64,000 nt of DNA, from positions 23,686 to 87,685 of the forward strand of contig JAHBYU010000003.1 in assembly GCA_019635775.1 (NCBI GenBank), in the 5' to 3' direction. The notes beneath the pieces were generated by a model. That model saw only the letters and a program-made list of their open reading frames with translations, was not told where the DNA came from and did no database searches. This DNA is from Rhizobiaceae bacterium. Its GTDB lineage: Bacteria; Pseudomonadota; Alphaproteobacteria; Rhizobiales; Rhizobiaceae. Both the position numbers and the translations under genes were made by a program. Each line of letters starts with the position of its first letter. Position 1 is the first letter of the stretch. Positions 25,873 to 33,171 of the stretch are shown one piece after another.

Positions 25873-27431
25873 CAGAGGGACTCCAGGAATTTTATCAGGG
25901 CGTCGCGGTCGGAAACGGGGAGGTCGGCGAAACTGTCGCGAGCGGCCTGAGCTTCCCCGCCGTGCCACAGGACGGCTTCCGTCAGGTTGCGGGCGCGACC
26001 GTCATGCAGGAAGAATGTGTGGCCGCTTACCTTTTCGGTGAGGCCGATACCCCAGAGGGGCGGGGTGCGCCATTCGGTGCCGGTCGCATCGCCAACCTGT
26101 TGTCCGTCCGCCAGTTGTTCGCCCATGTCGTGCAGGAGGAAATCGGAGTAGGGCCAAATGAGCTGGAAGGCATGCGCCTTGTTTGGCGCATCTCGCCGCG
26201 TGACGAATTTCGGTGTGTGACAGGAGACGCAGCCGGACTCATAAAACACCTGCTTGCCGCGCAGGACTTGAGGCTTGTCGACAGCGCGACGCGCCGGCAC
26301 GGCGAGGTTTTGAGAATAGAAAGTGACCAGGTCGAGCACAGGGTCCGGCGCTTCGGTGTCGCCAAGCCGTTCCTGAACGCCGGTCGGTCGGTCAAGGCAA
26401 TCTGTTTGCGCTGGGGTGCAATCGCCCCAGGACTTCGGCATGTCGGGCGTCGAGATGCCGATGTCGCCGGCGAATGCGTCCGCCGTCTGCTGCCGGATCG
26501 TGGAGGTCTGTGCCTTCCATCCGAACCGGCCGAGCGTGGGCGCTTCACTCTTGGGATCGCGCACGAGGGAGGCCCGGCCGGATATTCCGTCGCCATCGGC
26601 GTCATCCGGGTCGGCATTCGCGAGTATATCCGCAGGATGGATCTGCTCGACCAGTCCAAGCCCGATCATCTGCGGGGTCACCCTGGGGGACAATGTGGTT
26701 CGCGGATCGATCGGTCCGTATCCCAGGTCTTCGACCGAGTAGGCGGGCTTGCGCAACGAAACCGTTGTGCCATCGCCGAGCGTTACCGGGATCTCTTCAT
26801 AGGCGATTGTCATGCGACCCTCGCCTTTCAGGCCGGGGACAGCAAGATCCTGAAGTTGGGTGCCATAGACGGGATCCGGGAAATTGCGAACGGCGCGCTC
26901 GGCGACAAGCTTCTTTTCTTCCTCGGTCTGCGCCGCACGCGCGAGACGCAAGAACATGGACGTCGCGTCCGGATTTCCTTCGGGGGGATGGCCGCGCCCA
27001 TCCTTAAGGTGACAGCTCTGGCACGCTCTTGCGTTGAATAGCGGCCCAAGGCCGTCGGACGCCTGCGTCGAGGAGGGCGAAGAGACCCACAGCTTGCGGA
27101 AAAGCGCGTTACCGAGCTTGAAGTTACCTTCCTCCTCGAAGGTGATGTTGGCGGAGGACTGCGAGAAGGCGTCGCGGTTGATACGCTTCGTTGACGTGCC
27201 CGCACCGCCCTGCATCAGTTCGAAGGGTTCCGGCTGCGAAAAGTCGATAGCCGGTTTGGTGATGGCGTCCACCCGCGCCTTGTCCTCGGGTGTCAGGTCG
27301 AAACGTTCGGTAGGCAGGCTGCCATCGCCGGCAAAAGAGGCTGGCAGACATATCAGAGCCGCGCCGAAAGTCGCGGCGAGGGCTCGGAATGCGTGCGGCG
27401 CGCTTGAGGGTTTCGCTATGGCGCGCCGCAT
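25872..27431 (-). CDS. Di-haem oxidoreductase, thiol oxidoreductase/DHOR (DUF1111) family
   Basis: This 519-residue secreted c-type cytochrome has two haem-binding sites, CQSCH at 137-141 and CVSCH around 401-405. The family Asp-rich loop (DDADGDGISGR) lies between them. A signal sequence is present in the first 35 residues. Members resemble MauG-like di-haem proteins and are regularly encoded between two imelysins in iron-regulated operons. The likely role is redox chemistry on iron in the periplasm; this is inference. It lies 12 nt after bfr and overlaps the second imelysin by one nucleotide. Confidence 0.91.
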   Translation of the reverse strand: MRRAIAKPSSAPHAFRALAATFGAALICLPASFAGDGSLPTERFDLTPEDKARVDAITKPAIDFSQPEPFELMQGGAGTSTKRINRDAFSQSSANITFEEEGNFKLGNALFRKLWVSSPSSTQASDGLGPLFNARACQSCHLKDGRGHPPEGNPDATSMFLRLARAAQTEEEKKLVAERAVRNFPDPVYGTQLQDLAVPGLKGEGRMTIAYEEIPVTLGDGTTVSLRKPAYSVEDLGYGPIDPRTTLSPRVTPQMIGLGLVEQIHPADILANADPDDADGDGISGRASLVRDPKSEAPTLGRFGWKAQTSTIRQQTADAFAGDIGISTPDMPKSWGDCTPAQTDCLDRPTGVQERLGDTEAPDPVLDLVTFYSQNLAVPARRAVDKPQVLRGKQVFYESGCVSCHTPKFVTRRDAPNKAHAFQLIWPYSDFLLHDMGEQLADGQQVGDATGTEWRTPPLWGIGLTEKVSGHTFFLHDGRARNLTEAVLWHGGEAQAARDSFADLPVSDRDALIKFLESL

Positions 27432-27443
27432 GGGTTCATGATC

Positions 27444-27941
27444 CTAGTGGTCTCCGCCTTCGGCCTCGTTGGCGGAATCGGCGTTGAGCTGGCCATACTT
27501 GGCTTCGCCCAGCTTGGTAAGCAGGTCGAGCTGGGTCTCAAGGAAATCGATATGGCCTTCCTCGTCGGCCAGAAGTTCTTCAAAAAGCTTCATGGTCACA
27601 TAGTCGCCCGCGTCGTGGCAGATCTCGCGCGACTTCTTGTAAGCGGTGCGGGCGTCATATTCCCCCGCCAGATCGGCCTCGAGTACTTCCTTCACATTCT
27701 GGCCGATGCGCAGTGGCGCCACGGACTGCAGGTTCGGATGGCCCTCGAGGAAGATGATGCGGGCGACGAGCTTGTCGGCGTGCTGCATCTCCTCGATCGA
27801 TTCGGCGCGTTCCTTCTTCGCCAGCTTGGTGTAGCCCCAGTCTTCCAGCAGCCTGTAGTGAACCCAGTACTGGTTGACGGCTCCGAGTTCGAGGAACAGC
27901 GCCTCGTTAAGCCGCTCGATTACCTGCTTTTCGCCCTTCAT
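27444..27941 (-). CDS. bfr: Bacterioferritin
   Basis: This 165-residue haem-containing ferritin stores iron in the cytoplasm. Ferroxidase ligands are visible: Glu in [16 protein letters not shown], Glu-x-x-His in [10 protein letters not shown] (which also carries the haem-ligand Met near 52), [10 protein letters not shown] and [13 protein letters not shown]. The start at 27941 (MKGEKQV) is the normal Bfr start and lies inside the 3' end of bfd, a 35-nt overlap. It is placed within an imelysin operon, linking uptake and storage. Irr-dependent control of bfr is known in rhizobia. Confidence 0.95.
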   Translation of the reverse strand: MKGEKQVIERLNEALFLELGAVNQYWVHYRLLEDWGYTKLAKKERAESIEEMQHADKLVARIIFLEGHPNLQSVAPLRIGQNVKEVLEADLAGEYDARTAYKKSREICHDAGDYVTMKLFEELLADEEGHIDFLETQLDLLTKLGEAKYGQLNADSANEAEGGDH

Positions 27942-28218
27942 GGCCTCTGCTCCCGTATTCGGACCGCAGTCCACGGACGCGGTCCAGGTGTGAAACGATG
28001 TCCACGTCGCTCGCCTCCGAGCGGGCGTGGTAGTGTTCGGTGACCCGAATGATCGTTTCCACCACATTTGGGAAGCAGCCGCAACAGCGCCCCCTCTTGC
28101 GAAGGGTGTGATAGACCTTCGCCGGCACGATAAGCTGCCAGGGGTCCTGCTCCAGCAGGCCCATGATCGTCTGCTCGATCTCCTTCTCCGTTATCAGATT
28201 GCAGTGGCAGACCAGCAT
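27907..28218 (-). CDS. bfd: Bacterioferritin-associated [2Fe-2S] ferredoxin Bfd
   Basis: This 103-residue protein starts [14 protein letters not shown]. It has the four cluster cysteines in C-x-C (4 and 6) and C-x-x-C within [15 protein letters not shown] near 42-50. Bfd docks on bacterioferritin and reduces its core to release iron. The conserved domain ends near residue 62. The remaining 40 or so residues are a charged extension not found in E. coli Bfd (64 residues), and the reading frame runs 35 nt into bfr. It lies 60 nt downstream of the first imelysin. Confidence 0.9.
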   Translation of the reverse strand: MLVCHCNLITEKEIEQTIMGLLEQDPWQLIVPAKVYHTLRKRGRCCGCFPNVVETIIRVTEHYHARSEASDVDIVSHLDRVRGLRSEYGSRGHEGRKAGNRAA

Positions 28219-28278
28219 CTGGATCTCACATGGCTGGCGAAGCGATAACGCCCCGCCTGGCTAGGGTTTAGCGCCGAC

Positions 28279-29568
28279 TTACTCAAAGACCTTGTCGGGG
28301 GAGTCTAGGCTGTCCGAACCTTCGAACGCGATTGCGTCGAGTTTGAGGGCTCCGACCGCGCGTTCGATCGATTTGGTCTGATCGACAAGCGCGTCCACAC
28401 CAGCCTGGATGGCGGCGTTGCCCTCGGCATTGCCTTCGCCGATCTGCTGGTCGTAGGCTTCGCCGCCCTCTGCACGCTTTGCGATCGCCTCGAATGCCGC
28501 CACCGCGGCGTCGATCTTGGCCGAAAGCTCGACATCGACAGCAGTGTCCGCAGCCTTGACCAGATCGGAGACCGAAGGGCCTTCAACCTTGGAGCCGTCG
28601 ATGCGGGTATAGCTGCCGTGGTAGACGTTGCGGATACCGACCACGTCATAGAGATGCGAGATGTGAGTGTTGTCGGAGAAGCAGTCGTGCTCCTCCTCCG
28701 GGTCATGCAAGAGAAGGCCGAGCTTGATGCGCTCGCCGGCCAGCTCGCCGTAGGAAAGGGAGCCCATGCCGGTGAGGATGGTCGAGATGCCGGCGTTCGC
28801 GTCACCTCCCATAAGAGCCTTGCGCGCGTCGCCGTCCGTCGACCAGTTGCCGACCATTTCCTCGAGATCGGCAACCAGAAGCTCGGTCGCCGCGGCAAGA
28901 TACTCGGCGCGGCGCTCGCAATTGCCGCCGGTGCAGTTCGTCCTGTCGAAATCGGTGTAGGGCCGGTTGCCGGCACCCGGACCAGTGCCATTCAGGTCCT
29001 GGCCCCAGAGCAGGAACTCGATGGCATGATAGCCGGTGGCGACATTGGCCTCGATGCCGCCGGCCTCCTGCAACGTCCCGGACAGGAATTCCGGAGTGAT
29101 CTTTGACGCGTCGACCATTTGGCCATCGATCTCGATGGACGGATTGGCGATGACGTTTGCGGTGAAGAGCGTGTTCTCGTCTGACTCCGTTCCATAGGAG
29201 GAATCGACATAGTCGATCAGCCCTTCGTCCAGAGGCCATGCGTTGACGCGGCCTTCCCAGTCGTCAACGATGGCGTTGCCGAAGCGAAAGACTTCCGTCT
29301 GCTGGTAAGGGATGCGCGCTGCCTTCCAGGCGTCGCGCGCCGCGCCAAGCGTCTCTTCGGAGGGACCGGCGATCAGAGCGTCGGTTGCTGCGTCAAGCGC
29401 CCTGGCAGTGGTCAGCGCGTCCTCATACTCCGCGAGTGCGATGTCCGCATAGGTCGAGAGCACCGCCTTCGGGTCGGTGTCGGCAATCGCCGGCATCGCG
29501 ACGAAAGTCGCCAGCATGGTGGTCGCCGCAAGTGTACGGCCAACCTTTCCCAGACAGTTGCTCATCAT
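28279..29568 (-). CDS. Imelysin-family periplasmic iron-binding protein (IcmP/IrpA-like)
   Basis: This 429-residue protein has a signal peptide (cleavage near AIA, residue 29) and a full imelysin domain. The intact GxHxxE motif GYHAIE is at 179-184, with the second family region LLLHDPEEEHDCFSDNTHISH. It is the first gene of the iron operon. Two ATGs are adjacent; AAGGAGG lies 5 nt before the second (29565), which is probably used. An Irr-type palindrome and a candidate promoter lie upstream. Family members bind ferric iron or haem-derived iron. Confidence 0.92.
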   Translation of the reverse strand: MMSNCLGKVGRTLAATTMLATFVAMPAIADTDPKAVLSTYADIALAEYEDALTTARALDAATDALIAGPSEETLGAARDAWKAARIPYQQTEVFRFGNAIVDDWEGRVNAWPLDEGLIDYVDSSYGTESDENTLFTANVIANPSIEIDGQMVDASKITPEFLSGTLQEAGGIEANVATGYHAIEFLLWGQDLNGTGPGAGNRPYTDFDRTNCTGGNCERRAEYLAAATELLVADLEEMVGNWSTDGDARKALMGGDANAGISTILTGMGSLSYGELAGERIKLGLLLHDPEEEHDCFSDNTHISHLYDVVGIRNVYHGSYTRIDGSKVEGPSVSDLVKAADTAVDVELSAKIDAAVAAFEAIAKRAEGGEAYDQQIGEGNAEGNAAIQAGVDALVDQTKSIERAVGALKLDAIAFEGSDSLDSPDKVFE

Positions 29569-29756
29569 TCCCTCCTTGGCCAAGCGCTTGCCAGCGCTTC
29601 GAAAAATCTGTCTACGAGTGGGGAGCCATGAATTTCCCGGCGTTTTCAACGGCGCTCCGCTTCCAGGGCGGGTCGGACCGGGAATCATCAAAGTTCCTCC
29701 AATCAACCGGGTTCAAGGCCCGGACATCAAAGGCGACGCCCTAGAGGGCGCACGGT

Positions 29757-29786
29757 CTGATAGGCCTGTATAGGGTCCCAGGTCAA
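29757..29786 (-). promoter_or_regulatory. Candidate promoter of the iron operon
   Basis: On the minus strand TTGACC (29781-29786) and TATCAG (29757-29762) are separated by 18 nt. If used, transcription would begin near 29750 and the Irr-type palindrome would lie about 80 nt upstream of the start, a position more typical of activation than repression. The match to sigma-70 is moderate. Confidence 0.3.
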
Positions 29787-29818
29787 CGAAAATCACCAAA
29801 AAGCGTAATTCAATCAAT

Positions 29819-29839
29819 AGTTTAGAATTATTCTAAACT
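29819..29839. promoter_or_regulatory. Irr-type iron control element (perfect palindrome)
   Basis: AGTTTAGAA-TTA-TTCTAAACT is a perfect 9-bp inverted repeat with a 3-nt spacer. It matches the iron control element recognised by the rhizobial haem-responsive regulator Irr (TTTAGAA-N3-TTCTAAA). It lies in the spacer between the iron operon and a divergent FAD-dependent reductase, so it could control either. Confidence 0.8.
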
Positions 29840-29965
29840 AAGCTTGTCATGTTTTTCAGAGCGTGTGCCGATTGACAGCATGCATGCCGGATGCGACGCG
29901 AACGCGCGCCTTCAGGTCGCAGTGCGACGTTCGGTGCAAACAAGGATACGCCAAGGATAGCAAGC

Positions 29966-31222
29966 ATGAGGAACGGCGTTGTCATCATCGGTGCCGGGCA
30001 TGGCGGCGTACAGGCTGCCGCGAGCCTGCGTGAAGAGGGGTATGAGGGGCCGGTCAGGCTGATCGGCGAAGAGTCCGATCTTCCCTACCACAAGCCGCCG
30101 CTTTCCAAGACCTTCATCAAGGACAAGGAAGCAAAGCCCCAGATCCTGCGCGCCGAGGCTTTCTACAGTGGCGCGAACATCGATCTCCTGCTTGGCGAAA
30201 CGGTGACGGCGCTTGACCCGGCGGCGCACCGGCTGACGCTGGCGAGCGGCGCCAGCCTGCCTTTCGACGAGGTCATACTGGCGACGGGTTCGCGGCCTCG
30301 CGCCTTGCCGGTCGATTGCGGACCGCTCGCTGGCATGCTGTCGCTGCGTTCGATCGCCGACGCCCGGGCTATACGCGATCTCGCCGCTTCTGTGGAAGAT
30401 GTCGTTATCCTTGGCGGCGGCTTCATAGGCCTTGAGATCGCCGCGACGCTTGCAGCAGGCGGCCGTCACGTCACCGTTATCGAGGCGCAGGATCGGCTGC
30501 TTGCGCGCGTGCTTCCGGCAGCCATTTCCGGTCATGTCGGCGCGCGGCTCGCGGCATCCGGCGTCCGGCTGCTGACAGGCACGACGGTCAGCAGCATCGA
30601 AGGCGAGAATGGCCATGTCAGCGCGCTCACCACGTCCGCCGGCGAACGCATACCGGCGCGGATGGTGATTGTCGGCATAGGTGTCGTGCCGAATGTCGAA
30701 CTTGCAAGTGCCGCCGGTATCAAGATCGCGAATGGCATTCGCGTCGATGCACGGATGCGATCCAGCGCGCCCGACATTTTTGCGATCGGCGACGTCGCAA
30801 GTTTCCGCCATTGGTTCACCGGGCAGGATGTGAGGCTGGAATCGGTGCAGAATGCCACCGACCAGGCAAGGCTTGCTGCGCGGACCATTGTCGGCCATGA
30901 CGAGGCCTATTCGGCCGTACCCTGGTTCTGGTCCGACATTGGCGACATGAAGCTGCAGATGGCGGGCCTCACATCCGGCAGCGACCATCAGGTTCTGTCT
31001 GGTGATCCCCAGGACAACAGGTTCTCCATCTTCCACTACAGGGACGGTCGCCTGCTCGGCATCGAATCAGTCAACCGGCCCGCCGACCACATGCTCGGTC
31101 GCAAGATGATGGGCCTTGGCTTTTCCCCCGATCCCGCCCTCGCGGCTGCCGGTACGGATGCTTTGAAGGCGGCGCTGGCCGATTGGCAGGCAAAACAGAC
31201 CGTCGCGTCAACCGGGTCTTAA
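29966..31222 (+). CDS. FAD-dependent ferredoxin reductase-like oxidoreductase
   Basis: This 418-residue flavoprotein has an FAD motif GVVIIGAGHGGVQAA at the N-terminus, an ATG box ILATGSRPR, an NAD(P) motif VVILGGGFIGLEIA and a second FAD motif IFAIGDVA. The reductase C-terminal domain follows (WFWSDIGDMKLQMAG). It belongs with rhodocoxin/putidaredoxin reductase-type enzymes that pass electrons from NAD(P)H to a [2Fe-2S] ferredoxin. The start at 29966 is chosen because AAGGA lies upstream and homology begins at MRNGVVIIG. It is divergent from the iron operon, so an electron supply to Bfd is conceivable but unproven. Confidence 0.88.
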   Translation: MRNGVVIIGAGHGGVQAAASLREEGYEGPVRLIGEESDLPYHKPPLSKTFIKDKEAKPQILRAEAFYSGANIDLLLGETVTALDPAAHRLTLASGASLPFDEVILATGSRPRALPVDCGPLAGMLSLRSIADARAIRDLAASVEDVVILGGGFIGLEIAATLAAGGRHVTVIEAQDRLLARVLPAAISGHVGARLAASGVRLLTGTTVSSIEGENGHVSALTTSAGERIPARMVIVGIGVVPNVELASAAGIKIANGIRVDARMRSSAPDIFAIGDVASFRHWFTGQDVRLESVQNATDQARLAARTIVGHDEAYSAVPWFWSDIGDMKLQMAGLTSGSDHQVLSGDPQDNRFSIFHYRDGRLLGIESVNRPADHMLGRKMMGLGFSPDPALAAAGTDALKAALADWQAKQTVASTGS

Positions 31223-31246
31223 AGTCTTGCCGCCATCTTGCACGGT

Positions 31247-31864
31247 ATGGCTGGATTAGGACTTCCCAAGCTCAGATGGCTGATCGTCGGCGCGGTTGCC
31301 GCCGGCATCTGGGTTGTTCGAGAGGACATGAAGGCGCCGCGGCCTCCCGAGCGCGTGGGCGCCCAAAGCCAGCAAAGTCCGGCAAAGGAACGTCCGCAGA
31401 AACCTGTTGCGGCAAAGTCTGACGAGCCGAAGAAGGCCGATATCCGCAAACAGGCGGAAAAGCCCGTTCCGCCCAGGCCGGTGACCGGCAAGCAGCCGAA
31501 TACACCGAAACGTGTGACGGCGCTCACCCTGCCCAGGACCGTAGAGCGTCCGCCGTCCAGGCCGCAGAAAATCGTCACCGGATCGGTCAGCCGGCCGGCA
31601 AAGCCAACTTTCATTCAGACAAGGACGAAGGTTAACCTCAGGGCGCAGGCGAGGGCGGACGCGGCGATCATCGTCACGCTCCAGCCAGGCACTGTGATGC
31701 GAGAACTGGCGCGCTCGGGCCAATGGCGGCTGGTCATGGGCGACGGACGAAAGGGCTGGTTGCGCGACGACTATGTCGAGGCGTCCAATTTTCTCAAAAG
31801 AAGGCCGAGACTGCCGGTCGCCGATGTCAAGAAGGCAGAAGCAAGTACCGGCGCAAGGCCTTAG
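31247..31864 (+). CDS. SH3-domain protein with N-terminal membrane anchor
   Basis: This protein has about 205 residues. A hydrophobic helix near the start (WLIVGAVAAGIWVV) is followed by a long Pro/Lys/Glu-rich linker (about 25-120). A bacterial SH3 domain is at about 125-180 (TKVNLRAQARADAAIIVTLQ, ending GWLRDDYVEAS). This layout suits an envelope protein that reaches peptidoglycan. The start is taken at ATG 31247; a TTG three codons earlier is possible. Function unknown beyond the domain. Confidence 0.78.
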   Translation: MAGLGLPKLRWLIVGAVAAGIWVVREDMKAPRPPERVGAQSQQSPAKERPQKPVAAKSDEPKKADIRKQAEKPVPPRPVTGKQPNTPKRVTALTLPRTVERPPSRPQKIVTGSVSRPAKPTFIQTRTKVNLRAQARADAAIIVTLQPGTVMRELARSGQWRLVMGDGRKGWLRDDYVEASNFLKRRPRLPVADVKKAEASTGARP

Positions 31865-31869
31865 ACAAT

Positions 31870-32106
31870 CTAGAAGGCGCGGAAAGTCAGCGTGGTCAGC
31901 GACCTTACGATCCCGGGAACGTTGGCGATGTGCTCGTTTATGAACTTGCCGATATCGTCCTCAGCCTCGATGTAGATCTTCATCAGCAGGTCGTACTCGC
32001 CGCTGGTGGAGTAAAGCTCGGAAACGATCTCGCGCTCGAACAGCGCATCGGCGACCTCATAGGTCTTTCCGGGCTGGCACTGGAGCTGCACAAATACGGC
32101 TCTCAT
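31870..32106 (-). CDS. Stand-alone Lrp/AsnC ligand-binding (RAM) domain protein
   Basis: This 78-residue protein consists only of the RAM domain of Lrp/AsnC regulators: MRAVFVQLQCQPGKTYEVAD, then SELYSTSGEYDLLMKIYIEA and IGKFINEHIANVPGIVRS. There is no helix-turn-helix. Such proteins can form the Lrp-type octamer core and bind amino acids, or modulate full-length Lrp proteins. It is convergent with the SH3 gene, 5 nt away. Confidence 0.88.
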   Translation of the reverse strand: MRAVFVQLQCQPGKTYEVADALFEREIVSELYSTSGEYDLLMKIYIEAEDDIGKFINEHIANVPGIVRSLTTLTFRAF

Positions 32107-32192
32107 CGAGGTTTTTCCATTGCAGACGCCGATGTTTCGTTCGGCGCCTCGTTTCCTTCAAGGCTAGTCGATAGCCCGTTGACCTCTTGCTT

Positions 32193-33023
32193 TCAATCCG
32201 CCAGCACGGCGCACGTCAAGGGGTGTTCGGATTCGGTGAGCCCGTCAATGACGTTGAAGTGGTGCCGGTCCGGCTCGACAACAAGCGCTGTCGCGCCGCC
32301 GGTTCCGATCCAGCAATTGGCCAGCAATTCGCTCTGGCGGATGAATTCGGAGCGTTCCGCGCCGCCGACCCAGAACGTCACCGGGATGCCCTCGAGCGGG
32401 TCGAGGAAGATCGGGCTTTCGGATCTGGCCTCTGCGGCGTCGATCTTGAGCGTCTCGTTCAAGCCCGTCCGCATCAGCGGCCGCAGGTCATGCAGGCCGG
32501 AAATGGACACGACGCCGCGGATACGTTGGCGGACGCGATCGGAAAGCGGGGTATCTGCGCACACCATGCGGGTTGCGAGATGCCCGCCCGCCGAATGGCC
32601 GGCGATCCGGATCGGGCCAGCGACCATGCCGGCTATCTTTTCGACGGCCTGACCGATCTCCTTCGTTATACCGGCGATCCGGTTTTCCGGGCAAAGCGTG
32701 TAGGTCGGCATGGCCACGGTATAACCCCGCTCCACCGGTCCCTTTGCGAGATGGGACCAGAAGCGCTGGTCGAATTTCATCCAGTAACCGCCGTGAATGA
32801 AGATGACGAGACCTCTTGAATCCATGTCAGGGAGGAAGAGGTCGAAGCGATTGCTCGAGCCGCTACCATATTTGACATCCAGCCTGGCCTTGCCGGCAGC
32901 GGCTCGTTCTTCGCGCCATGCCTTTGCAGGCCCAGCCCACGCGTCTGGCCAGCGATCCCCGCCGGCGATATGCGCGCCGTTGGTATAGGCGTCATCCCAG
33001 TTCAAAATGCGATGGTGGTACAT
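32193..33023 (-). CDS. alpha/beta hydrolase, kynurenine-formamidase-like
   Basis: This 276-residue hydrolase has the oxyanion motif HGGYW (IFIHGGYWMKFDQRFW), typical of arylformamidases. The nucleophile elbow is GHSAGGH, with an acid region near EGIPVTFWVGG and the catalytic His in DRHHFNVIDGL. The start at 33023 (MYHHRILNWDDAYTN) has GGAGG 6 nt upstream, so the 40-residue upstream extension is rejected. It is divergent from the DUF1989-GcvT fusion gene across a 148-bp spacer. The substrate may be an N-formyl compound, by family analogy. Confidence 0.85.
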   Translation of the reverse strand: MYHHRILNWDDAYTNGAHIAGGDRWPDAWAGPAKAWREERAAAGKARLDVKYGSGSSNRFDLFLPDMDSRGLVIFIHGGYWMKFDQRFWSHLAKGPVERGYTVAMPTYTLCPENRIAGITKEIGQAVEKIAGMVAGPIRIAGHSAGGHLATRMVCADTPLSDRVRQRIRGVVSISGLHDLRPLMRTGLNETLKIDAAEARSESPIFLDPLEGIPVTFWVGGAERSEFIRQSELLANCWIGTGGATALVVEPDRHHFNVIDGLTESEHPLTCAVLAD

Positions 33024-33171
33024 GCCGTTCCTCCGAAGGATCGCTTCATAGCCTCTGACGCGCGCCGTGTCATCGGGAGTAAGCTTGCCCGAACCGTGGG
33101 GCTTCGATATTCTCTCCATTAAAATAATGTTCCGCTGAAGCAACTTCGGCGGGCGTCAGGGATGATATCGA

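Larger units (their letters stand above)
29569..29965. other. 397-bp spacer between the iron operon and the reductase gene
   Basis: No gene was found here. The region holds the imelysin ribosome binding site, a small hairpin (29582-29588 with 29593-29599) next to it, a candidate minus-strand promoter and the Irr-type palindrome at 29819-29839. The 29600-29750 stretch shows nothing recognisable. Confidence 0.6.
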
